NCBI GenBank assembly: GCA_964563855.1
Contig: CAZLYU010000047.1
Coordinates: 1 to 29,951, forward strand
DNA length: 29,951 nt
DNA from: JAFGRR01 sp964563855
GTDB taxonomy: Bacteria > Planctomycetota > Phycisphaerae > UBA1845 > Fen-1342
Direction: 5' to 3'
The stretch's first letter is position 1; every line of letters begins with the position of its first letter. Made by a program: the position numbers and the translations under genes. This document shows positions 16,820-23,559 of this stretch, piece by piece. The notes beneath the pieces are model-generated. The model saw only the letters and a list, made by a program, of their open reading frames with translations, had not been told where the DNA came from and did no database searches.

Positions 16820-19684
16820 ATGTTCAACGCGCGCTACCTTGCTTCAACTGTCTCCCTCGCACTCGCCGCCGCCTTGATGGGCGGTTGCCCATTCGAGACC
16901 CCGCCCGAGTTCGTCGGCGGCGCAACCGACTTTCAGACCACCGTCGCCGCTGAACCCGCGGTCTCCGTCCTCTCGCCCCAATCAGACCTCACCGTCCCCG
17001 GCGGAACCCAGATTCAGGTCACCTACCGCGCCGTCGCACCCTCGACCGCCCCGACCGTCACCGTCTTCTTCGATACCGATCAAAACCCTCTCAACGGAAC
17101 CGAAATCGTCCAGTTCGAAGGCCTGCCGCTCTCGCAGACCACCCAACTGCTCGACACCACCGAACTCGACGCCGCCACCTATTTCGTCGGCGTCGTCATC
17201 CAGGATCTCACCGGCGTCATCGCCCAGGGCTACGCCGCCGGCGCCGTCACCATCAATCAGGCCCCGCGCCTGCTCTGGAACTCACCACGCAACAATGTCG
17301 TCTTCGATCGCTCCGAACGCATCAACCCAACCATCGACGTCAGTTGGACCGTCAGCGACCCCGACAGCACCGTCGCCGTCGACATCCTGCTCGATCCCAA
17401 CCCCGACCTCGGCGGCGACGAAATCCTCCTCTTCGAGAGCGACAACCAGACCGGCGACAACTTCTCCTTCGAGCTCCGCACCGCCATCCTTCCACCCGGA
17501 AACTACGACATCGTCGCCGTCGTCCGCGACACCGTCGGCATCGCGCCACGCGTCTTCAGCGCCCCCGGCGGCATCCGCCTGCGGCCGCGCCTCGCCGGCT
17601 TCCTCGACCTCAGACTGCTCGACGATCCCGCCAGCGGCCGCCTCACCGGTGCCGTGCTCGAGGGCTTCAACCCCGGCGACAATCTCGGCAGCTTCGCCAA
17701 CGGCACGCGCGACATCGATCGCGACGGCTTCGACGACATTATGGCCATGGCCCAGTTCGGCAAACCCCGCTTCCAGTCAAACACCTCACGCCAAGGCGTC
17801 GGCGAGGCCTATCTGATTTACGGCCGACAGCAACGCTTCACCGGCCGCATCAACGCCAACTCCGTCGGAACGCTCTTGCGCGGAGACATCTTCGAAGGAC
17901 CCCCCCAGGTCGACGACCCCATCCGCCCCAGCCGCGGCATCACCAGTTTCGACCTGCTCGATGATCTCGATTCCGACGGCGTTCGCGATATGGTCTTCGG
18001 CTTGCCCTTCACCGACTCAAGCGCCGTCGGCGTCCCCTTCACCGATGGATTTCTCGATTCCGACGGCTACTTCCGAACCGGCGTCGCCATCGTCGCCGCC
18101 GGTTCCGTCTTGCGGCCCGAACTCGGTTTCCCCGGCGCCGGCGACATTCGACAGGGAACCATCGGCCTCGGCGACATCGGCGCGCTCAAAAACTCCGCCA
18201 ACGATTGCGAGGCTTGCGACTTCGACGACTGCTGCCCCCAGGGGCATTACGGCCCCAAGGCCTTCGCCAGCGACTGCGCGTGGACCTACTTCTACGAAAA
18301 CTACTTCCCGACCCCAACGGTCGGCCGCGGTCCGAACCGACTGGGCGCCCGCATCTCCACCAATGTCTTCAACGATCAGTTCGCCGAGTCCGTCGCCCGC
18401 TACGACCTCCGCGGAATCATCATGAGCGCCCCCAACCGCGACCCGCGCATCGGCACATCCCTGAACCGAACCCTCGATCGCAGCCTCCCCGGCGCCGGCG
18501 TCGTCTCCATGTACCTCGTGCCCACCGGCTTCTCACCCTGGAATACCGAGTTCGCCCCCGGCGCCTTCGACGCCTTCGGCTACGCCGGCACCCCCTCACA
18601 AATCAATCTTTCACTCCCCAACGGCGGTCCCTACTTCTACATCATCGACGACTTCGACGTTTACGAAGCCGACGGAATTCTCTTCTCCGGATCACCCGGC
18701 TACGTGAGCAACATCGACACGACCCCGCCCGACTGCGGCCTGTTTGTCTCGGATGACATCTGTGTCCCCTCGCAAACCGTCCGCTTCTGGTCCGGCGAGC
18801 CCGGCGCTCGGCTGAGCGACGTGCAGGGCCTCAACGACTTCAACGCCGACGGCTTGCTCGATCTCGTCATCGGCGCCCCCTTCATCGAGCAAGGGCGCGG
18901 AGCCTGCTTCATCGTCCTCGGCCGCATCCGCGAGTTGATGGCCAGCGGCGAACTGCAAGTCGAAGAACTCGGCCTCCCTTCACGCGACTCCACCGGCGTC
19001 ACCCGCATCTTCGACGGCGTTCGACTCCTCGGAGCCCCCGGCGAACGCCTCGGTCAGTCTCAGGACGACGCCGAAGACTTCAACGGCGACGGCATCGCCG
19101 ACGTCGTCATCGGCTCACCCCTCACCAACGACCGGCGCGGCGGCGCCGCCGTCTTCTTCGGCTCACGCGAAGTCATCAATCTCACCCAACGCGAAATCCC
19201 CTACGAAGAACTCGATGATCGCGGCCTCGGCGTCATCTTCATCGGCGAACGCGACGGCGACCTCGCCGGCGCACGCGTCGCCGGTGTCGGCGATATCGAC
19301 GGCGACGGCTTCAACGACATCATGATCGCCGCCCCCAATCGATCCGTGCAGCTCGACCTCGACGACGACGGCGTCATCGAAATCGACCGCACCAATTGCG
19401 GCGCCGTCTACCTCGTCTACGGCTCGCCCACCATGCGCGGCGAAATCAACCTCGCTGACATCGGCACCGCCGCCCTCCCTGGAGCCATGTTCATCGGAGC
19501 CAACTCCGGCGACTTCCTCGGCGCCGGACTCGGCGAACAAGGCGATCGCGCCGAAGGCATCGGCGGCGCCGGCGACGTCGACGGCGACGGACAGGACGAC
19601 ATCATCATGTCCGCCCTCGCCGCCTCGCCCCGCAACCGCGTCCGAGCCGGAGAGGTCTACCTCATCTATGGCGAGGCCAACTGA
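16820..19684 (+). CDS. large FG-GAP beta-propeller lipoprotein
   Basis: A 954-residue protein with lipobox-like LMGGC (Cys23). Residues about 45-255 look like two Ig-like beta domains (VSVLSPQSDLTVPGGTQIQVTY; VDVSWTVSDPDS). From about 285 to the end, FG-GAP (integrin alpha-like) repeats form a propeller: calcium-loop motifs DIDRDGFDD (298), DLDSDGVRD (382), DFNADGLLD (673), DFNGDGIAD (753), DIDGDGFND (825) and DVDGDGQDD (919), plus a degenerate blade near 520-565 lacking the loop, seven in all. Blades end in the usual strand such as AVYLVYG. A Cys-rich insert (C463, C466, C471, C472, C486) lies between blades 2 and 3. ATG 16820 is used; an in-frame ATG at 16802 is possible. Such propellers usually bind ligands or calcium at cell surfaces. 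Confidence 0.85.
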   Translation: MFNARYLASTVSLALAAALMGGCPFETPPEFVGGATDFQTTVAAEPAVSVLSPQSDLTVPGGTQIQVTYRAVAPSTAPTVTVFFDTDQNPLNGTEIVQFEGLPLSQTTQLLDTTELDAATYFVGVVIQDLTGVIAQGYAAGAVTINQAPRLLWNSPRNNVVFDRSERINPTIDVSWTVSDPDSTVAVDILLDPNPDLGGDEILLFESDNQTGDNFSFELRTAILPPGNYDIVAVVRDTVGIAPRVFSAPGGIRLRPRLAGFLDLRLLDDPASGRLTGAVLEGFNPGDNLGSFANGTRDIDRDGFDDIMAMAQFGKPRFQSNTSRQGVGEAYLIYGRQQRFTGRINANSVGTLLRGDIFEGPPQVDDPIRPSRGITSFDLLDDLDSDGVRDMVFGLPFTDSSAVGVPFTDGFLDSDGYFRTGVAIVAAGSVLRPELGFPGAGDIRQGTIGLGDIGALKNSANDCEACDFDDCCPQGHYGPKAFASDCAWTYFYENYFPTPTVGRGPNRLGARISTNVFNDQFAESVARYDLRGIIMSAPNRDPRIGTSLNRTLDRSLPGAGVVSMYLVPTGFSPWNTEFAPGAFDAFGYAGTPSQINLSLPNGGPYFYIIDDFDVYEADGILFSGSPGYVSNIDTTPPDCGLFVSDDICVPSQTVRFWSGEPGARLSDVQGLNDFNADGLLDLVIGAPFIEQGRGACFIVLGRIRELMASGELQVEELGLPSRDSTGVTRIFDGVRLLGAPGERLGQSQDDAEDFNGDGIADVVIGSPLTNDRRGGAAVFFGSREVINLTQREIPYEELDDRGLGVIFIGERDGDLAGARVAGVGDIDGDGFNDIMIAAPNRSVQLDLDDDGVIEIDRTNCGAVYLVYGSPTMRGEINLADIGTAALPGAMFIGANSGDFLGAGLGEQGDRAEGIGGAGDVDGDGQDDIIMSALAASPRNRVRAGEVYLIYGEAN

Positions 19685-19727
19685 AACGACTTGACCCGAT
19701 CCGCATACTCTCAGCGGTTGGAAACGC

Positions 19728-20588
19728 ATGCGAATTCTGCAACTTAGCATCCTAGCGGCCATCACCACGAGCTTCGGCTGTCTCGACGCCGGCCTCGACG
19801 ACAACACCCAGATCAACCCGTTCCTCACCCTCGTTCAGCAAAACCTGCTCGAGTCCAACGCGCCCACCACCGGCGGCGGCACGACCGGCGGCGTCGGCAG
19901 CGGACAAGCCGTCACCCGCTTTCGCCAAGACGTCACCGTCACCTTCGTCAACGGCGCCATCGAGGAAGAGCTGCACTTCAACTTCCTCGCCTGGGTCAAC
20001 CCCAGCAGCATCTCCACCGCCGCCCAGCAAGACGAACTCTTCGACAGCGGTTATGTCCAACTCACCGAAGAAGTCGAAGTCGGAGCCGCCTTCATTCTCC
20101 CGGTCGGCACCTTCGTCTGGAGCCGCGACGACAGCGGCCTCGCCGAGCGATTCGTCATTCCGCCCCGCGCCGAAGCCTTGTTCCCCGCCGACGGTGACCC
20201 GATCTTTCGCGCCGGCGAGGGCGGCGAAAGCGGCATCGCCGATCCCATCGAACAGTCCGTAAACTTCATCACACCCGACGTCATGCTCGTCTTCCTCAAC
20301 CCACCCGTGAGTTGCGAATCAATCGCCTTCTCGTTCTCAGAGCAGGAAGATGTCACCCTCTTTGGCACGCTCGCCCGCGTCGACGCCTACGAGTGCGCCC
20401 CGTTCCAGCCCGGCCTGTTCCTCCAAACCAGCGGCGGCCAGACCGGAGCCAACCAGTTCTTTGAAGGCGACGAGGTTCGCTTCTCGTTCGCGCCCGCCGG
20501 AATTCGCGCCGGGCGACTGGTCGCGGTCAGCTACCCTTCCCGCGGTGAGAGCGTGACGTTGTTTGAAGAAGGAGCACAGACGCCATGA
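19728..20588 (+). CDS. lipoprotein of unknown function, fourth gene of cluster
   Basis: A 286-residue protein with a short signal (MRILQLSILAAITTSFGC) and candidate lipidated Cys18. QINPFLTLVQQNLLES just after it echoes the helix-forming stretch that follows the lipobox in the first two lipoproteins, and a Gly/Thr-rich linker (48-60) comes next. The body is beta-rich (VTVTFVNGAIEEELHFNFLAW). Cysteines C196 and C223 are closer together than in the other two, but the ending FFEGDEVRFSF repeats their GDEVRFQL motif. It may be a more distant relative. Its stop overlaps the next start by four bases (ATGA). Confidence 0.75.
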   Translation: MRILQLSILAAITTSFGCLDAGLDDNTQINPFLTLVQQNLLESNAPTTGGGTTGGVGSGQAVTRFRQDVTVTFVNGAIEEELHFNFLAWVNPSSISTAAQQDELFDSGYVQLTEEVEVGAAFILPVGTFVWSRDDSGLAERFVIPPRAEALFPADGDPIFRAGEGGESGIADPIEQSVNFITPDVMLVFLNPPVSCESIAFSFSEQEDVTLFGTLARVDAYECAPFQPGLFLQTSGGQTGANQFFEGDEVRFSFAPAGIRAGRLVAVSYPSRGESVTLFEEGAQTP

Positions 20589-22144
20589 GTTCAGTCCACC
20601 CTTCATCCAGTCAACGCGCCCGTCACGGCCTTTCGACGGCTTTCATCGCCCTCACGACGCTCGCCGCCGCACTCGGCTCACCAGCCGCGCTGGCGCAAAA
20701 CGCCCAGCCCCAATTCGTCAGCATCGAATTCGCGGTCCTGCGCACGCCCGACGGCGAGCCCATCGGCGGCTTTATCGACTTCGACACGCTGCCGCCCTTC
20801 ACGCCCAATCCCAACAGCCTCGACGGCTTGCTCTTCGAGAACGACGTGCTCCTCATGCGCCTCACGCTGCGCGACCCCGATTGGGGCCCCGAAATCGAAA
20901 TCGAAACCGACGGCGAAACCGGGGATGTAACCGTCACCTACACCTACAACGAAGATCCCATCTTCATCCGCGTCTTCGCCAATTGGATCCCGCTCCCCGG
21001 CTACGATTCGCCGCAGCCCCCGCCTATCCCCAACACCACGCTCGATTTCTTCGACGAGGAAGGCTTCAACTGGAACAGCGACCTCAACGCCGAGCCGCTC
21101 AACCCCACCTTCACCATCGTCCTGGCTTACCCCATTCCCGAATGGGTCGGCGATAACCAGGCGCGCTTACGCGACATCGTCATGTGGGACCAGCGCTGGA
21201 ATCTGGTTGTCGACGCCTCCAATGACGCCGATCCGGAACCCGCCGACTTCGTCCGACGCAATACGATCATCTACGGCCGCTCCAACCCGCTCATCGTTCC
21301 CGCGAACCCGCTCCCCTTCGCCGACGCCGGACCCGATCTCACCGTCGGCGCCGATACAACCATCACGCTCGACGGCTCCGACACCTTCGACTCGTTCAAC
21401 CTCGGCTTCGACATCGACAATCCCAACATCTTCGCCAAAGACCGCCTGCGCTACGCCTGGGAATGGATCTCCGGACCCGAGCGCGTCGACCCCGTCCAGA
21501 CCAGCATCACCTCGCCGTTCGCCTCGGTCACCCTCACCACGCCCAGCGACGCCGATCCCAACAACCTCGTCCCCTACGTCTTCCGCCTCAGCGTCTCCGA
21601 CGAGGCCAACCCGCTCCCCACCACCGACATCGTCCGCGTCACCGTGCTCTCGCAGATCGTCGACCCCGAGCCACCCGTCGTCATCATCGACGGCCCGCTC
21701 GCGCCCGTCGTCGTCGGCGAGCCCGTGACCATTAGCGCCGTAGGCAGCTTTTCACCCCAAGGCGACCCGCTCACCTACCGCTGGGTACAGACCGACGAAC
21801 TCGGAAACAGCCTCACCGAAGCGGATGTCAACCGCCTTTTCCAGCCCATCTCCGGCACGAACACCGCGACGATCAGTTGGCGCACCACCGCCACCGGCAC
21901 GTTCTTCTTCCGCGTCCTGGTCAGCGACGGCGATTTGCAGAGCGACGAAGTCTTCACGCTGAACGTCATCGACGGCTCCACCGCCACCCTCAACGACAGC
22001 TCTAGCGATGTCGACCCTGGCGCCGCCCAGGATGTCGACGAGGAGGATCCCACCAGCGTGCCGACCGCCATGCCGTGCGGCGCCGGTCTCCTGCCGCTTG
22101 CCGCCGCCCCGTTCCTGCTCTTGCTGCTGAGACGCCGCGATTAG
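20585..22144 (+). CDS. secreted PKD-like protein with C-terminal sorting-type tail
   Basis: A 519-residue protein with a signal peptide (basic start, hydrophobic 18-34, cleavage after ALA at about 37). Residues 40-210 are an unrecognised beta-rich domain. From about 243, FADAGPDLTVGADTTITLDGSDTFD and later VVIIDGPLAPVVVGEPVTISAVGS with LTYRW and FFFRVLVSDGDLQSDEVFTLNV are the typical starts and ends of two PKD/cadherin-like extracellular domains. An acidic spacer (SSSDVDPGAAQDVDEEDP) leads to PCGAG, a hydrophobic helix and RRRD at 497-519, a layout like the GlyGly-CTERM and MYXO-CTERM sorting tails. It overlaps the preceding gene by ATGA, implying coupled translation, and a terminator follows. 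Confidence 0.8.
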   Translation: MSSVHPSSSQRARHGLSTAFIALTTLAAALGSPAALAQNAQPQFVSIEFAVLRTPDGEPIGGFIDFDTLPPFTPNPNSLDGLLFENDVLLMRLTLRDPDWGPEIEIETDGETGDVTVTYTYNEDPIFIRVFANWIPLPGYDSPQPPPIPNTTLDFFDEEGFNWNSDLNAEPLNPTFTIVLAYPIPEWVGDNQARLRDIVMWDQRWNLVVDASNDADPEPADFVRRNTIIYGRSNPLIVPANPLPFADAGPDLTVGADTTITLDGSDTFDSFNLGFDIDNPNIFAKDRLRYAWEWISGPERVDPVQTSITSPFASVTLTTPSDADPNNLVPYVFRLSVSDEANPLPTTDIVRVTVLSQIVDPEPPVVIIDGPLAPVVVGEPVTISAVGSFSPQGDPLTYRWVQTDELGNSLTEADVNRLFQPISGTNTATISWRTTATGTFFFRVLVSDGDLQSDEVFTLNVIDGSTATLNDSSSDVDPGAAQDVDEEDPTSVPTAMPCGAGLLPLAAAPFLLLLLRRRD

Positions 22145-22172
22145 CGCTTCGTCACCACCGCCACGCAAACAC

Positions 22173-22203
22173 AAGGGCGCTCTCTCGGTCAGAGGGCGCC
22201 CTT
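22173..22203 (+). terminator. strong hairpin terminator ending the lipoprotein cluster
   Basis: Arms AAGGGCGC and GCGCCCTT pair perfectly, extended by CTCT/AGAG around a CGGTC loop, and are followed by TTTCC. It lies 28 bases after the stop of the PKD-like gene, as expected for an intrinsic terminator in GC-rich DNA, although the T-run is short. Confidence 0.75.
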
Positions 22204-22255
22204 TCCGTTGACAGCGCGCTCGGCGGGTCGCCCCCCCCGGAAACGCGAGGGTGCT

Positions 22256-22279
22256 ATGGGTCAGCACAGCTGACTCGTG
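22256..22279 (+). repeat. GGGTCA palindrome, copy 1
   Basis: ATGGGTCAGC, loop ACA, GCTGACTCGTG. The right arm has one base off the family core (CTC for CCC). The inner pair is GC/GC rather than the CG/CG of other copies, a compensatory change. Confidence 0.7.
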
Positions 22280-22349
22280 CGTGGGCCGCGCACGCCGACC
22301 CCGTTAGACCCAGGTCCAAACCTCGCCAAACCGCCCGCCCCCGCAGCGC

Positions 22350-23357
22350 TCACGAGGCGGTCCACGCATCCAACACCGCAAGCTCCCGTTCGCGCGTCAA
22401 CCCAGCCTGCAGCGGATGCCCATCCAAGAGCGGCCAACGCCAGGCCAGCGTATCCAAGACCGTGTCGCGCAGCGGCCGCAACGCCAGCCCCGCTTCCAAC
22501 GCCCGCCCGTTCGCGACCTGTTGCATACCCCGCGCATCCTCCGGAACACAAAGCGGCAGATCGCGCCACAATTCCACCGCGTGCTCAGCGAGAAATGCGC
22601 CCGACGCCCACCGCACGACCGCATCCGGCGCCGCCCGCTCCGCCCGCATCTCGCGCGTCGCGTCGATGCACGTCGACAGAAAGTCGCCCAGCGACGTCGC
22701 CTCCGACGGCCCGACGGCGTTCATCACCCCGCCGCGATCCTCCTCCAACAGCGTCACCATCCACGCCGCCAGATCGCGCGCGTCGATCACCTGCACCGGC
22801 GCCGCCGCCGGTAGCGGCGCCAACACGTCGCCCCCCGCGGCGCAGCGCACCGGCCAATACGTGAACCGATCCGTGTAGTCATACGGGCCCACGATCAGCC
22901 CCGGCCGCACCAGCGTCGCCCGCTCTCCGAAGTACTGCTCCAAGACCTGCTCACACGCGACCTTTAGCGGCCCGTACGTCTCCCCGGTCACCTGCTCCAC
23001 CGCCTCCGCCGGCGGCGCATGCAGCCCGCTCGACTCCGCCAGCGGCTGCGATGGATCGGCATAAACCGAGATCGTCGAGACAAACAGGTACCGGTCGACC
23101 GACTCCCGCAGCAGCTCGGCAGAGTGCGTCACGACCCGGGGCGTGTAGCCGCACGTGTCGATCACGGCGTCCCAACGTCGGCCGCGCAAGACTTCCAGAC
23201 CACCATCGCGATCGGCGACAATCGTCTCAACCTGTGGAAGCGCCGGAGCGGTCGTCTTGCCGCGGTTGACCAGTGTCGTGTGGTGACCGCGCGCGTGCAG
23301 CGCATGCACGATGTGCGGTCCGATGAAGCGCGTTCCACCCAGAATCAACACGTGCAT
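22350..23357 (-). CDS. NAD-dependent epimerase/dehydratase family protein
   Basis: A 335-residue extended short-chain dehydrogenase. The dinucleotide loop is GGTRFIG at 7-13 directly after beta strand 1, and the catalytic set is visible as STISVY (94-99) and YGPLK (Y128, K132). Motif TLVRPGLIVGPYDYTDRFTYW is typical of the group often annotated as NAD-dependent epimerases, close to the CSP41-like branch; sugar-nucleotide or another substrate cannot be assigned. AAGGAG six bases before ATG 23357 fixes the start over an in-frame ATG at 23396. It is divergent from the metallophosphoesterase gene, sharing a 200-base upstream region, and converges on the lipoprotein cluster. Confidence 0.85.
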   Translation of the reverse strand: MHVLILGGTRFIGPHIVHALHARGHHTTLVNRGKTTAPALPQVETIVADRDGGLEVLRGRRWDAVIDTCGYTPRVVTHSAELLRESVDRYLFVSTISVYADPSQPLAESSGLHAPPAEAVEQVTGETYGPLKVACEQVLEQYFGERATLVRPGLIVGPYDYTDRFTYWPVRCAAGGDVLAPLPAAAPVQVIDARDLAAWMVTLLEEDRGGVMNAVGPSEATSLGDFLSTCIDATREMRAERAAPDAVVRWASGAFLAEHAVELWRDLPLCVPEDARGMQQVANGRALEAGLALRPLRDTVLDTLAWRWPLLDGHPLQAGLTRERELAVLDAWTAS

Positions 23358-23363
23358 GCTCGG

Positions 23364-23369
23364 CTCCTT
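23364..23369 (-). promoter_or_regulatory. ribosome binding site deciding the start at 23357
   Basis: AAGGAG on the minus strand, six bases before the ATG at 23357, which also begins exactly at the Rossmann strand of the epimerase-like protein. Confidence 0.6.
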
Positions 23370-23559
23370 CCCGGTCACCATACGTCGGCGGCCCACGCGA
23401 GTGAAAGGCGCGCCAACCCGGTTGGCTTCCCCGATCGCGTTTCGCCATCCAGTTGCGCCGTCGCCATCCGCCCCTTACAGTGCACCCCGTGAAGCGCGTC
23501 ATCGCAGAGCGTCGCGGATCACGAACAACCGCACAGCCAAGATCCCGGGAGCCAGCCGC

